A DNA stretch of 64,000 bases from a virus (IMGVR_UViG_3300022745_000628:124001-188000); one strand, 5' to 3'; shown: positions 51,142-60,291, counted from the stretch's first letter. Notes: generated by a model from the sequence alone, not told the origin. A program made the numbers and translations.

Positions 51142-51808
51142 AATTCCAGATCGTAGCAATTACTTACCAAAATACTCGGCGATTCACAAAGATAACGTCC
51201 CGGCGCCAATATTTGGAATGCTGCGCAAAGATGCCGGTAAAGCCAATGATGGTCACGTAGAAGACGAATCGCTCGAGCATACGCTAGTATCGCTATCCAA
51301 TACGTACGAATTCTTTACTACTGGAGTATTGGCGGTAGCCCCACGCTTGCAGCGCGATTTATTAATCGAGTTTTGCAATCAACATCCGGCCAGCGTACCA
51401 GAAGCACAACCTGTGGCAATTGATTATGAAAGCCGATTCTTTGCAGGATTTCCGCCGGTAGCTAGCGGGATAGACTACAACCGTCGCATATACATGGTTG
51501 TTAAAAACCGGTGGCCGTTATTGCGAGATATGATCGCTAGCGCAGCGTTTTTGGATAGTAATACCGGTTATTACGCACGCGTAAACTACTACAATTTAGA
51601 AATGGTGGACCCGTTCGCCCTTAAAAAACAAAGGGTTGTGATAGATTTGCCAAAAGTAAACGTGTGTGTATTCGGTTATTCAAGCACACATAGTTTTTCA
51701 CACATAGCTAGCGCGGAGTTTCCGCGATTACCTATGTATAGAAAAGATCCGCCTAAGGTAGAGATCGTAATCGAACGCGACAGCCGTTGGAAACAAATAG
51801 TCGTATGA
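51122..51808 (+). CDS. Hypothetical protein
   Basis: 228 aa from GTG 51122. Beta-rich C-terminal half (KVNVCVFGYSSTHSF). No motif recognised. Ends in an ATGA overlap with the next gene. Confidence 0.5.
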   Translation: MSAPVVKIPDRSNYLPKYSAIHKDNVPAPIFGMLRKDAGKANDGHVEDESLEHTLVSLSNTYEFFTTGVLAVAPRLQRDLLIEFCNQHPASVPEAQPVAIDYESRFFAGFPPVASGIDYNRRIYMVVKNRWPLLRDMIASAAFLDSNTGYYARVNYYNLEMVDPFALKKQRVVIDLPKVNVCVFGYSSTHSFSHIASAEFPRLPMYRKDPPKVEIVIERDSRWKQIVV

Positions 51809-52392
51809 CACAACAAAACAAAACAGTGGCGCCACCCCGTCCGAAGCAAAATGTTATAGACGCTGTGGAAGTGAAAGAAGTGCCGACTCCGGTTAAACCA
51901 GCTGCGCCGGAGTTGGATATGGATAAATTAGCAAAAGTATTGGACGGGCTGCAATCGACCCTGTTGCGCATAGATCAAAATATGCAGCAGGACAGCAATA
52001 AAGCTGCTACCGGTGGGAGTGTCGTTAAAGATGCGGCGCAGCTTACGCTGGTACAGCAGGCGTTGAACACGAATCGGCCAACTGGTTATAAGTTTTTACT
52101 GGTAGTTGTGCCGGACGACAGTAGTCCGATGTGCGAAGAATTTGACGATATAAATTCCATGCTGCTTAGGATACGCCAGTTGATTGGGCAGAAATGCTAC
52201 TTGTTTCCAATCATAGGGCAGCGGTTCGGATTAAGTAGCGGCACCCATAAATTCTTATCCACACCGTACGGGCAGTTTCCGTTGTTCGATACAACACCAG
52301 ATAGCGACGGGGAAACTACGCAAACAGGCTGGGTCGGGCCACCGGAATTAGAAAGTGTCGGGCCAGATCTTTTAGCTATTGACCACGACTAA
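51805..52392 (+). CDS. Hypothetical protein
   Basis: 195 aa from ATG 51805, which overlaps the preceding TGA; a TTG-opened frame begins at 51787 inside that gene. N-terminal Pro/Val-rich linker (VKEVPTPVKPAAPELDMD), then a coiled-coil-like helix and a globular domain with YKFLLVVVPDDSSPM. Last gene of the operon before the repeated regulatory element. Confidence 0.5.
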   Translation: MTQQNKTVAPPRPKQNVIDAVEVKEVPTPVKPAAPELDMDKLAKVLDGLQSTLLRIDQNMQQDSNKAATGGSVVKDAAQLTLVQQALNTNRPTGYKFLLVVVPDDSSPMCEEFDDINSMLLRIRQLIGQKCYLFPIIGQRFGLSSGTHKFLSTPYGQFPLFDTTPDSDGETTQTGWVGPPELESVGPDLLAIDHD

Positions 52393-52410
52393 TAAGCTGC
52401 GCGTGCGCAA

Positions 52411-52439
52411 CTAAATTCAGACCAATAATGCGTCATATA
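52411..52439 (+). promoter_or_regulatory. Bipartite promoter-like element, copy 2
   Basis: CTAAATTCAGA, six bases (CCAATA), ATGCGTCATATA; the same blocks as at 13137-13165 with three mismatches in the spacer only. It lies 36 bases ahead of the lipoprotein gene. Confidence 0.5.
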
Positions 52440-52474
52440 TGGTGATCCCATTTATCATGCAGGAGGTTTGAATT

Positions 52475-52753
52475 ATGCGGAATCACATATTGCTATTGCT
52501 AGCCATGTGCATCATTTTTTCAGGATGCGCAGTCTCTCGACCAAATAATCCCAATACATTTCGAGTTTCGCCGGAATCTCGATATGCTGTCTCGCCGCCA
52601 GCCGATGAGCTGGTTGTGAGAGTTTACAAAATTCCGGCGGTACCACGCTCTGAACTGGTCAGAGATTGGTTGGAAGTGCACAAGGCCGAACTTGTGCGTC
52701 TGGGCGTTTCTTTAGCAGTAGCCATAGCGCTACACGACAGGAGTACATTGTGA
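52475..52753 (+). CDS. Small lipoprotein, possible outer-membrane spanin
   Basis: 92 aa with AGGAGG ahead of ATG 52475. The N-terminus is a lipoprotein signal (MRNHILLLLAMCIIFSGC) with lipobox FSGC and the modified Cys at position 18. The mature part is short, Pro-rich, and ends in a second hydrophobic stretch (LVRLGVSLAVAIAL). Size fits phage lipoproteins such as o-spanins or superinfection-exclusion proteins. No lysin or inner spanin lies beside it, so the exact role is open. It implies a Gram-negative host. Confidence 0.6.
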   Translation: MRNHILLLLAMCIIFSGCAVSRPNNPNTFRVSPESRYAVSPPADELVVRVYKIPAVPRSELVRDWLEVHKAELVRLGVSLAVAIALHDRSTL

Positions 52754-53850
52754 GAAACAAGCAACAGGGCAGTAACAAATCACCGCGCGGAAAAACTGCT
52801 TACGCGCCGCGTACAGGAGTCTTGGACCGGCACGCGTCTTACGCGGCACGGGAAGGGGCTGTTATCGGTGAACACCCGTTGACAATCGCGCATGAGAAAT
52901 TGGTCCGCCATATTTCGAAGCGAGTGAAGATTGCGATCAGTAGTCGCTACATCGTCATGTTTTGGCCGGAAACGCCAGTGGCGCCGTTCGGGACAACTAC
53001 CATGCAAGTGATCATTCCAGTGATCAGTGCAGACGGTTGGCTAACGTTCGTCGATCTTTTCGGTTTCCAAGCTACGCTCGGGAAAGACGGTCGCATCAAG
53101 TACGTGTTGCGATTGGATCACGATTTGTGGCTGCGCCCAGCTCCTGGGGCTACACAACGGCAGCTGGATCCACGTGATCCGGCGAATGTCCCGCGAAACG
53201 CTGGCACGCGGACCTTCGCCAAACAAAACTGGGTGATACGCGCCCTGGTTACGTGGAAACAGTTGATTGACACCGTCGACCTGCCGGATCTCGAGTTGCC
53301 TGTGCAGCTAGAGTTGCCGAAAGTATGTGTCGGTTTTCCGGAGTGTCCAGACGCTCCTAAAGTGGACGAGTTGTCGCAATACGGTCGAGAGATCTTTGGC
53401 GATAACGGAGAAAGAATGTTTGATCCAGACACGGGCTGGCATACAAAATTTCTTCAGCCCACAGATCCGTTGAACACTTCCGGAAAATGGCTGGTAGAGG
53501 CCGGGATCTACAAGCAATTGCCAGAACAACCGCTGTTCGAGTATTTCGATACCAGGTTTATCGAATACCGCAGCGATAGTGCTCAGCAAGCAGCAAACGA
53601 CGCCGATTCGCAAGAATCGGAAGAATCGGAAGAATCGGAAGAATCGCAAGACCCGCGTGGGTTACTGTATGCGAACGGCGCGCCTAATTGGCAACCTGTG
53701 CCGCAGATCCTGTATATGGACGTGCCGCGAGAATCCTTGCAGCACAATGTCCAGAACGGAGGGTTTGCGGTGGAGCTGGATTTGCGATATGGCGCAAAGC
53801 CAGATATTAATAAGCAGCAGCTAAGTACGCTGTTTGGCATTCAACTGTAG
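52750..53850 (+). CDS. Hypothetical protein with acidic ESE repeat
   Basis: 366 aa from GTG 52750, which has AGGAG six bases ahead and overlaps the previous TGA; the frame opens earlier at 52666 within the lipoprotein gene. Contains an acidic stretch of repeated ESE units near residue 290-300, encoded by four 9-bp repeats. A very basic N-terminus (RNKQQGSNKSPRGK). Remainder beta-rich with many Pro and Trp. It may be a virion or scaffold-type protein; no family recognised. Followed by a strong terminator. Confidence 0.5.
   Translation: MRNKQQGSNKSPRGKTAYAPRTGVLDRHASYAAREGAVIGEHPLTIAHEKLVRHISKRVKIAISSRYIVMFWPETPVAPFGTTTMQVIIPVISADGWLTFVDLFGFQATLGKDGRIKYVLRLDHDLWLRPAPGATQRQLDPRDPANVPRNAGTRTFAKQNWVIRALVTWKQLIDTVDLPDLELPVQLELPKVCVGFPECPDAPKVDELSQYGREIFGDNGERMFDPDTGWHTKFLQPTDPLNTSGKWLVEAGIYKQLPEQPLFEYFDTRFIEYRSDSAQQAANDADSQESEESEESEESQDPRGLLYANGAPNWQPVPQILYMDVPRESLQHNVQNGGFAVELDLRYGAKPDINKQQLSTLFGIQL
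53614..53649 (+). repeat. Tandem 9-bp repeat
   Basis: Four tandem copies of GAATCGGAA (the last ends in CAA), encoding the ESE stretch. Such a tract can change length by slippage without breaking the frame. Confidence 0.8.
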
Positions 53851-53884
53851 ATTTTCAGCAAAATTTTGGGCCTTTTGTGACCCA

Positions 53885-53945
53885 ACTGCGTAGGTCCGTA
53901 AGATTTTGGTATAAAGTATCAGAATCTTTACGGACCCGCAGTTTT
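53885..53945 (+). terminator. Intrinsic terminator
   Basis: CTGCG-TA-GGTCCGTAAGATT (53885-53905) pairs with AATCTTTACGGACC-CGCAG, with a bulge and one extra T, then TTTTT. TATAAA in the loop (53910-53915), preceded by TGG, could also act as an extended -10 for the next gene. Confidence 0.7.
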
Positions 53946-53962
53946 TGTTATCTATTGAGATC

Positions 53963-54676
53963 ATGGCTGAACCAGTACACGACATAGTTGATAATTACAT
54001 GACCTTAGACAATATGCCTGCTGAAAAGCTCGCGATCTATGGTACCGTCATGGACGGAAGCACTTCGCTTATTCCAACCGGTAATGAGAAAGGTGGGAAC
54101 GCCGCTTATTCCAGTGATTCTTATCTAGATGAGGTGTGGACTGTTAATCCGGGTATGCCGGGCAGTTATCAATATTCGCCGCGAGCACAAATGCAGCAAA
54201 ACAATATTCAAAAGCACGCAAACGAAGGGAGAGTCCTGAACACAGATTCTGCACTATTTGGAGATGATCGCAGTATGCCTAGTCAACAAGCGCACGCAAC
54301 ATCGTTACGAGCTCAAATGCAGCGATCTAGCGAACCGCCAAAAATCAAAAGACCGTCTACTCCGCAAATCGCGGTATTGTGGGAAACGCAAAGCGGCGAA
54401 CAAATTAGCGCGGTGTACACCGATATCGTGGAAGCTGAAGATTCGTTGGTTTTGGTGGCGGCCGATGATTTGGCGACAAGATTCTTCCCAAAAAATTGCT
54501 CGGCAGAGTATGCCGCACAGATTTCATGGGCGAATGGCACTGTGTTATACTCAGTTGTACCGCTGGGCATTGTTTTTACGTATCAAACAAAGCAATTTTG
54601 CGCGTTACGGGTTACGCGGCGTGTAACCAGCGATGGCGCTGGACAAGTCGAAAACGCAGACTCCGACGAAGATTAA
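53963..54676 (+). CDS. Hypothetical protein upstream of the portal
   Basis: 237 aa from ATG 53963; a TTG-opened frame starts at 53945. Acidic, disordered-looking N-terminal half with many Gln and Ser, then a beta-rich C-terminal domain (QIAVLWETQSGEQISAVYTD). First gene of the portal operon. A virion or prohead role is likely but not shown. Confidence 0.5.
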   Translation: MAEPVHDIVDNYMTLDNMPAEKLAIYGTVMDGSTSLIPTGNEKGGNAAYSSDSYLDEVWTVNPGMPGSYQYSPRAQMQQNNIQKHANEGRVLNTDSALFGDDRSMPSQQAHATSLRAQMQRSSEPPKIKRPSTPQIAVLWETQSGEQISAVYTDIVEAEDSLVLVAADDLATRFFPKNCSAEYAAQISWANGTVLYSVVPLGIVFTYQTKQFCALRVTRRVTSDGAGQVENADSDED

Positions 54677-54681
54677 CAATC

Positions 54682-54864
54682 ATGGAAAAATACGGAAATA
54701 TCACAAAAAACACCCCTGATCATGAAGTTTGCGGGTGTAAAGGCAGTTGCCAGGGCAAATCAGCTGCTGACAACACTAAAGAAGTGATTCTGCAGTTAGA
54801 CAACGATTTGACAGCAAAATTGGCTAACGCCGCGAAAGCCGCAACAGACTCCCCTAAGAAATAA
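54682..54864 (+). CDS. Small Cys-containing protein
   Basis: 60 aa from ATG 54682, with CGCKGSC near residue 18, a compact metal-binding-like motif, followed by an amphipathic helix (DLTAKLANAAKAAT). Sits between the previous gene and the portal. Unknown. Confidence 0.45.
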   Translation: MEKYGNITKNTPDHEVCGCKGSCQGKSAADNTKEVILQLDNDLTAKLANAAKAATDSPKK

Positions 54865-54907
54865 TAGGGTCGAGCACGTAACGGTAAATTAATTAAGCGG
54901 GACGCTA

Positions 54908-56809
54908 ATGACTGGTAATCCATTACAACATACTCGAGCATCAGCGCAATTTCCCGATCCGTTTATGGATATGGCTTCAACAGCCATGCCGAAGGATATC
55001 AAGGAAGCGCTACGATGGTGCCAGTTTATAGTTTCTAAGAACGGCACATACCGAGAAGCCTTGCGGCGCGTTGTAAGCTACTTTCTTACTGATATTGAAA
55101 TATCGGCTAAGTCGTCTAGCGACAGTGCAAGCGGTGACTTGAGTGACGCTGAAAAGCAGAAGTACCGAGAATTTCTAAATGATACGCTTGGCGTTAAGAC
55201 ACATTTAGCGGCTATCGCTATGGATTACATGGTGTACGGCAATTCGTTCACCAGCTTGATAATCCCATTCCGCCGCAGTCTAGGCTGTCCAAAGTGCGGG
55301 CGAGAAGCACCTATTAAAGAGGTGTACGAGAATAAGTTATTCAACTTTAAATGGGAAAATTTCAAATTTCACGCCACATGTCCGCGGTGCAATTACACCG
55401 GGGAATTTCGGCGCATGGATCGAAAATCTAACGAACCAGAACGCATCCGCATCAAACGGTGGTCTCCTCTAGAACTGGATTTGATACATGATTACTATAG
55501 CGATACTTGTAAGTATATTTGGCGTATTCCGCCGACCTATAAACAAGATATTCGCCGAGGCGAGCTCTTTCATTTGCAAGATGTTCCGTGGGAAATCGTA
55601 CGCACGGTAGCGCAGGACAAGCTGTTCGAATTCTCTTCGGATGCCATGCATCATATGAAAGAAGAGGCTTTGGCCGGACTTGTACACCGCGGTTATGGAA
55701 TATCTCGAGTATTGGCTAACCTGCCGCAAGCGTGGTATTGCCAAATTTTGCATAGATACAACGAAGCCATTGCGATGGACTTTATCGTACCGCACCGTGT
55801 AATTAGTCCAGCAACCAGAAGTGGAGCTAGTGCAGAGTCGTCCGATCCGTTAACGTCCATGTACATGGGAGATTTCGTATCGCAAGTGCACAGCATGTTG
55901 AGAGATCATCGCGAAGATCCTACCAATATCAGTGCGTTCCCGTTCCCGATCAATTACCAGATGCTTGGCGGAGAAGCTAATCAGCTGGCGCCGCATGAAT
56001 TGATTAATCAAGGCCTGAAAACATTGCTGGACGCCATCGGCGTACCTATGGAGTTGTATTCTGGAACGCTGACTGCGCAAAGCGCGCCGTCCAGCCTAAG
56101 ATTGTTTGAAGCCAACTGGTCGCATTTGGTACATCAGTTAAATAGATTTTTACAGTATGTTGTCGATACTGTATCTAAAGTCATGAGCTGGGAGCCAGTT
56201 GTTTGTCGCCTCACCAGAGTCACGCATGCGGACGATCTAAACCGACAAATGGCGAAACTGCAACTTATGCAAGCAGGTCAAATTAGCAAGTCGACTGGAC
56301 TGGCTAGCATCGGTCTGCAGCATAATGACGAATCTCGAATAATGATGGACGAAGACAAAGAAGACGCCAAATTACAAGAGCGTATGAAGAACGAGATGGA
56401 GCAAGATGAGGCTCTATCGTCTTATATCAAAAACAATGCTCAGGCGGCAGCGCAAAACGGCGCCGGCGGACAAGCAGCAGGCGGAGGTGCAGCACCAGCG
56501 GCTGCAGCATCGCCTATGGCTGCCGCTAGCGGTACGTCTCCTGCGTCAACTATGTTTGCGGCTGGGCAAAAACTCATTCCAAATGCTCCCACTACCGTTG
56601 AAGAATTAGACGGCATAGCCCAATCTTTAGCTCAACAAGCTATGCAAATGCCCTCGCGCAGCCAGCGCGTTTCGTTTATGATGCAGTTGCGTAAAGAAAA
56701 CCCGACTATCCATTCCTTGGTAAAATCCAAGATTGACGATGTAGAGCGACAAGCCGCATTGCAAGGAAGGGACATGGTTTTACAGCAACAATTTGGGCAA
56801 CAGCAGTAG
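54908..56809 (+). CDS. Portal protein
   Basis: 633 aa. A long helical protein with the layout of large-phage portals: an N-terminal segment with DPFMDMAS, a zinc ribbon insertion (CPKC 127-130 and CPRC 158-161), a central clip/stem region, a helical wing, and a low-complexity Ala/Gly-rich C-terminal tail. The dodecameric ring forms the DNA entry channel where terminase docks. TerL also carries a Cys4 ribbon. No portal-adjacent terminase is present; terL is about 31 kb away on the other strand. Family assigned by overall layout, not by a diagnostic motif. Confidence 0.72.
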   Translation: MTGNPLQHTRASAQFPDPFMDMASTAMPKDIKEALRWCQFIVSKNGTYREALRRVVSYFLTDIEISAKSSSDSASGDLSDAEKQKYREFLNDTLGVKTHLAAIAMDYMVYGNSFTSLIIPFRRSLGCPKCGREAPIKEVYENKLFNFKWENFKFHATCPRCNYTGEFRRMDRKSNEPERIRIKRWSPLELDLIHDYYSDTCKYIWRIPPTYKQDIRRGELFHLQDVPWEIVRTVAQDKLFEFSSDAMHHMKEEALAGLVHRGYGISRVLANLPQAWYCQILHRYNEAIAMDFIVPHRVISPATRSGASAESSDPLTSMYMGDFVSQVHSMLRDHREDPTNISAFPFPINYQMLGGEANQLAPHELINQGLKTLLDAIGVPMELYSGTLTAQSAPSSLRLFEANWSHLVHQLNRFLQYVVDTVSKVMSWEPVVCRLTRVTHADDLNRQMAKLQLMQAGQISKSTGLASIGLQHNDESRIMMDEDKEDAKLQERMKNEMEQDEALSSYIKNNAQAAAQNGAGGQAAGGGAAPAAAASPMAAASGTSPASTMFAAGQKLIPNAPTTVEELDGIAQSLAQQAMQMPSRSQRVSFMMQLRKENPTIHSLVKSKIDDVERQAALQGRDMVLQQQFGQQQ

Positions 56810-56817
56810 GAATTAAA

Positions 56818-57264
56818 ATGAGCGCAGAGTTTAGAAAACGATTGGCAGATCGAGAAGCTGCCGAAACACAGAGTGAACAACCAGCAGTGGTAACGCCAGA
56901 AGTGGTAGCGCCACCTGAACCAGTAGTACCGCCGGCTCCGGTGGTTACGCCAGCTGCAAAAGTAGAAACACAGCTGGTAGCGGAATGGAAAGAGCTCGAT
57001 GCGGATGCCGCGTTAGCGGTAGCTATGTCAGCCGATGCCGATACATACGCCGCGTTTATGGAAGATTTGGCGAAGCATCAGCCAGATGTGCACGCACAGG
57101 TTGTCGCGGCTATCCTTGGACAGTCCGAAAACAAAGACGCTACACCTGCGGCCGGAGCGGATATTACACCTGCCGCAACAGAGCATGCAGATGTGGCGCA
57201 TCACGAAAGTGTTGAAGCCGCAAAAGTGCCGCACAAAGCTACTCGAAAAAAGAAGCAAGTGTGA
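56818..57264 (+). CDS. Hypothetical Pro/Val/Ala-rich protein
   Basis: 148 aa. N-terminal helix, a Pro/Val-rich linker (PEVVAPPEPVVPPAPVV) and a short central globular part, then a basic tail (HKATRKKKQV). Located immediately after the portal, where scaffold or prohead-assembly proteins often lie; unproven. Ends in a TGATG overlap with the next gene. Confidence 0.5.
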   Translation: MSAEFRKRLADREAAETQSEQPAVVTPEVVAPPEPVVPPAPVVTPAAKVETQLVAEWKELDADAALAVAMSADADTYAAFMEDLAKHQPDVHAQVVAAILGQSENKDATPAAGADITPAATEHADVAHHESVEAAKVPHKATRKKKQV

Positions 57265-57536
57265 TGGACCACGCATTTTTAGCGGAAAGTTTAGAAGCAG
57301 CTGCCGAGGCTGCGCAAGTAAGCGCGAAAGATCTTACTGCCGTACAGTTTCTCGGATATTTAGAGAATTTGTACGTTCAGGATCCTATTGCAGACTTTTC
57401 TGTAATTGACGGAGAGCTGTATCACGCTAGCGGGCGAGTTGTAAAAACACCGCGATACCAACCCGATCTTGTCATGTCTCCGTCTGAGAACGTGGCAATA
57501 AATGTATTTCCGCCAACGAAAGGACCAGGCGTCTAA
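57264..57536 (+). CDS. Hypothetical protein
   Basis: 90 aa from ATG 57264 (GTG 57261 would add one residue). Short, acidic and helical at first, then beta-type. Ends in TAATG overlap with the next gene. No family recognised. Confidence 0.5.
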   Translation: MDHAFLAESLEAAAEAAQVSAKDLTAVQFLGYLENLYVQDPIADFSVIDGELYHASGRVVKTPRYQPDLVMSPSENVAINVFPPTKGPGV

Positions 57537-57928
57537 TGCTGTTAGATTATTTGAAAAATTTGGTGGCTAAAGAGGTAATCCGCAAATCGCCAACGGAGTT
57601 AGTACGCAATGGCGACGAACCAGGTTGTTTCATGGTGCGCGAATCCGCACAAGCGGAATTCAAATGCGTGCGGTTAAAAGTTTGCACGGAATGCTGTAAA
57701 ACATCACCGGAGCCGACATGCTGCAAGCAGACATGCGGTACTTCTGCACCAACTGTAGTTGAAGTTCCGGCAGCTATGCCGGAAGCGGCACCAGTGCCGG
57801 AAGTCGTAGAAGCTATTAGCGCTACGCCTGCTGTATCAGATGAGCCCGAAGACAAACCAGTCTTGGCGACAGAAGAAGCAGATTCTGACGACAAGGCTGT
57901 AAAATCCAAGCGCTCTCGTAAGCACTAG
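57536..57928 (+). CDS. Cys-rich protein with acidic tail
   Basis: 130 aa. Contains CTECCKTSPEPTCCKQTCG (seven Cys in 19 residues), a compact metal-binding or disulphide-bonded knot, followed by a Pro/Ala-rich acidic segment and a basic end (KSKRSRKH). Followed by an intrinsic terminator. Unknown role. Confidence 0.5.
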   Translation: MLLDYLKNLVAKEVIRKSPTELVRNGDEPGCFMVRESAQAEFKCVRLKVCTECCKTSPEPTCCKQTCGTSAPTVVEVPAAMPEAAPVPEVVEAISATPAVSDEPEDKPVLATEEADSDDKAVKSKRSRKH

Positions 57929-57955
57929 GCAGCGTTTTTGTTGACCGATTAAAAT

Positions 57956-57984
57956 AAAGAGGCGGCGCTACCGCCTCTTTTTGT
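57956..57984 (+). terminator. Intrinsic terminator
   Basis: AAAGAGGCGG (57956-57965) pairs with CCGCCTCTTT (57971-57980), loop CGCTA, then further T. Ends the portal operon. Confidence 0.82.
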
Positions 57985-58043
57985 TTTCATACCTGGAAAT
58001 AAACAGCGGTAATTTTATTTGCAATAGAACTGTAGTGGTGATT

Positions 58044-58436
58044 ATGAAACCTAACATCAAACTTTTTAGAGATGCGTTATCTTCGCGGATCCAATACCAC
58101 GATTCAATGCTACGTATTGAAAAATTGGGTATAGATCAAGCGATATTGAAGCAATCTCAAGCCGGTTTGACGTTAGCGCAGGGTAATCTCGCGCCAGCAC
58201 CAATGCAAAATACCGCGTTTCCGCATCGTATGTTGACTACGAGGCAGAAACTAATCGGAGCCGATGGCGGGATTCATAACCCGCCAGGAGCAGCAGGTAA
58301 AACTCCGGCGTTGCCGGGGCAACCAGGTCATGCTGCAACAAATGTAATCGATAGGCTCGGTGGGTTGGACCCTCAGGGTATGACTATCGATGGTAATAAT
58401 GCGGCCGGACTGCGTAAGTCTGCGCCGATTGGTTGA
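58044..58436 (+). CDS. Hypothetical protein with glycine-rich tail
   Basis: 130 aa from ATG 58044; the frame opens at 57981 but that would lie in the terminator. Helical start with LFRDALSSRIQYHDS, then a Pro/Gly-rich segment (PPGAAGKTPALPGQPG). No family recognised. Confidence 0.5.
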   Translation: MKPNIKLFRDALSSRIQYHDSMLRIEKLGIDQAILKQSQAGLTLAQGNLAPAPMQNTAFPHRMLTTRQKLIGADGGIHNPPGAAGKTPALPGQPGHAATNVIDRLGGLDPQGMTIDGNNAAGLRKSAPIG

Positions 58437-58452
58437 TTTTTAGGAGTGTGTG

Positions 58453-58746
58453 ATGAAATTTGGACGACTGATCGTTGCTTTTGCAACAGCGCTCATGGTT
58501 TTTGCATGTACCTCGTCGGCAGAAGCAGGTTGTCGCCGACCTATTTCAAAGATGCGGCACGCGGCAGCTTGTCGCGTAAGTGCTGCGCCAGTGCAAGCTT
58601 GTTCCCGACAATACGTCGGACATGTGATTGTTGACAAAGTGACCCACCCAGTGCGTACCGTTACAAATACTGTGCGTGCGACCGTGGTTAGCGGACGCTC
58701 AATCATTTCCGGAGCGAAGTGCTCTTCCGGAGCTTGCGGGCTGTAA
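58453..58746 (+). CDS. Secreted Cys-rich protein
   Basis: 97 aa from ATG 58453 with TAGGAG ahead. N-terminal signal peptide (KFGRLIVAFATALMVFAC then TSSAEA) with a likely cleavage after AEA, leaving a mature protein with Cys pairs (CRR, AACRV, QACSR) and a C-terminal motif SGAKCSSGACGL. It would be exported and may act in the envelope. Not recognised as a family. Confidence 0.55.
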   Translation: MKFGRLIVAFATALMVFACTSSAEAGCRRPISKMRHAAACRVSAAPVQACSRQYVGHVIVDKVTHPVRTVTNTVRATVVSGRSIISGAKCSSGACGL

Positions 58747-58761
58747 ATTGTATAAAAAGTG

Positions 58762-58799
58762 GCCTAGGGCGGTATTAATCCGTCCCTAGGCTATTTTTA
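58762..58799 (+). terminator. Intrinsic terminator
   Basis: GCCTAGGG (58762-58769) pairs with CCCTAGGC (58784-58791), with an inner GG/CC pairing and a short loop, then TATTTTTATT. Confidence 0.75.
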
Positions 58800-58866
58800 T
58801 TACAATTAAAGTTGTACGGGCGTGGTTACGACCCTAAACCTTGCCACATCGGTAAGGCAAAACCAG

Positions 58867-59520
58867 ATGGCAATACTGCTTGTCGACATAGGTATATTTA
58901 AAAAATCCATAAAATTCGAATCTGCCGCAAATTGCGGTACGGATCGAGTTTCTGAGTTTTTGTTTCGAATGTACGAATTCGTGGACGATGTTTATTGGCT
59001 AGTCGCAGCGGATTCTGACGCCGAACTAGATACGGCACTGCAAAAACGCACTAAACGCGAAATAGCCAGATGTGTAGGCGGTGAGCTGCTTATGCGTTCT
59101 ATAGCGGACACAGCCACATTGTTACAGCCAATTGTATTGGCCGTATTAACTGAAGATGCCGAGGTTGCCATGGCTTGGAATGCTGTCGGCGTACCAACCG
59201 TAGGCGCTCAAGATATTAACGAAATCGTTGATAAACTTGCGGCATTGACCGGGCGTAGAGAGCAAAATGTGCTGCAAACTGTTGATGATATCGAGATCAG
59301 ATATAACAGAAGTATCCCGCCGCAAGTGGGAAAATGCTATTTTCCCACACAGGAAATGCGCATAAAACACGAAAACAGAGCCCGTGAAGTGATCGGGTGC
59401 TATCAAAATCAAGTATTTTTTCGACATGTCGGGGATGACGGAAAACCGTTGTCGAACAAGAAGAAAATAGTTACGCAGCGCGCCTGGCAAGACTGGTTTT
59501 CGCGTTCTAAATCTAAGTAG
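58867..59520 (+). CDS. Hypothetical protein
   Basis: 217 aa from ATG 58867; GTG at 58822 is an earlier in-frame start with a weak ribosome binding site. The N-terminus (MAILLVDIGIFKKSIKF) looks like a beta strand of an alpha/beta fold. The central region (EVAMAWNAVGVPTVGAQDI) could be a small Rossmann-like domain. No family recognised. Confidence 0.5.
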   Translation: MAILLVDIGIFKKSIKFESAANCGTDRVSEFLFRMYEFVDDVYWLVAADSDAELDTALQKRTKREIARCVGGELLMRSIADTATLLQPIVLAVLTEDAEVAMAWNAVGVPTVGAQDINEIVDKLAALTGRREQNVLQTVDDIEIRYNRSIPPQVGKCYFPTQEMRIKHENRAREVIGCYQNQVFFRHVGDDGKPLSNKKKIVTQRAWQDWFSRSKSK

Positions 59521-59588
59521 GCTTTGGCTAAATGGGCCGTTGGCTATAATTGGTAGAGATATTGAATCTCTACGAATTTGGACAATCT

Positions 59589-59891
59589 ATGGCTCAGCAT
59601 CTCAAACTTGTGAAGTTGCTACGCAAAGCATACCCTACTTTAAAAGTAAGACTGGGGCGACCGACAATACGCCCCGAGTTTTTCGGAAAGTGCATATGCC
59701 GTGGAAAAAACGATTTTTTGTTGCAATTAGATCGTTCTATAAATGGGCAAACGCTTACTGATACGATAATTCACGAATTCGCGCACTGCGCTGCGTGGGA
59801 CGAATGGCAAAGTACTGGCGACCACGGACCGGTCTGGGGGCAACATTACGCTAAATGTTACAAAATTTGGGAACAAAATTTCACATCATGA
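59589..59891 (+). CDS. SprT-like zinc metalloprotein
   Basis: 100 aa from ATG 59589. The frame opens at TTG 59550, but TATAAT at 59545-59550 would be inside it. HEFAH at 62-66 is the HExxH metal-binding motif; H79 in GDHGPVWG is a good third ligand, as in SprT/Spartan-type proteins. The family includes DNA-protein crosslink proteases. Very compact, so it may be a core domain only. Confidence 0.65.
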   Translation: MAQHLKLVKLLRKAYPTLKVRLGRPTIRPEFFGKCICRGKNDFLLQLDRSINGQTLTDTIIHEFAHCAAWDEWQSTGDHGPVWGQHYAKCYKIWEQNFTS

Positions 59892-59906
59892 AGAACAGAG
59901 GAGTTT

Positions 59907-60263
59907 GTGCGATTATTTACAGTCTCGAATACTCAGTTGAAGAGATTGCGTAGCGAGCCATATATTGTTGTGGCAGTACCTACGCTGCCGGCAGAATCGT
60001 ATAAGTTTGAACTGCCGGATGTTGAAAAGCAGGCAATGGAAAAAGTAGCCAGATCCGAGCCAATTAGTGTGTTTTGCCCTGGTGAGGGGCAAGGTTTGAG
60101 CGGCTTGGTAGGGATACTGAAACCAACAGATTCTAATAAGTTTGAAGTTGTTATTCTGTGTGATTTATTCGCCGTATTCACGCCAGAATTGAAACCGAGT
60201 ATCAACTTCAACCTTATTTCTAAAAGTGGAATTGTTTGGGCTGCTTTGCAAAATAGTAATTGA
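59907..60263 (+). CDS. Hypothetical protein
   Basis: 118 aa from GTG 59907 with GAGGAG ahead. Basic start, beta-rich middle (EPISVFCPGEGQGLSGLVGIL). No family recognised. Confidence 0.5.
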   Translation: MRLFTVSNTQLKRLRSEPYIVVAVPTLPAESYKFELPDVEKQAMEKVARSEPISVFCPGEGQGLSGLVGILKPTDSNKFEVVILCDLFAVFTPELKPSINFNLISKSGIVWAALQNSN

Positions 60264-60291
60264 CAGCCCTAGCGTCGGTGCAGTCGAGTGT

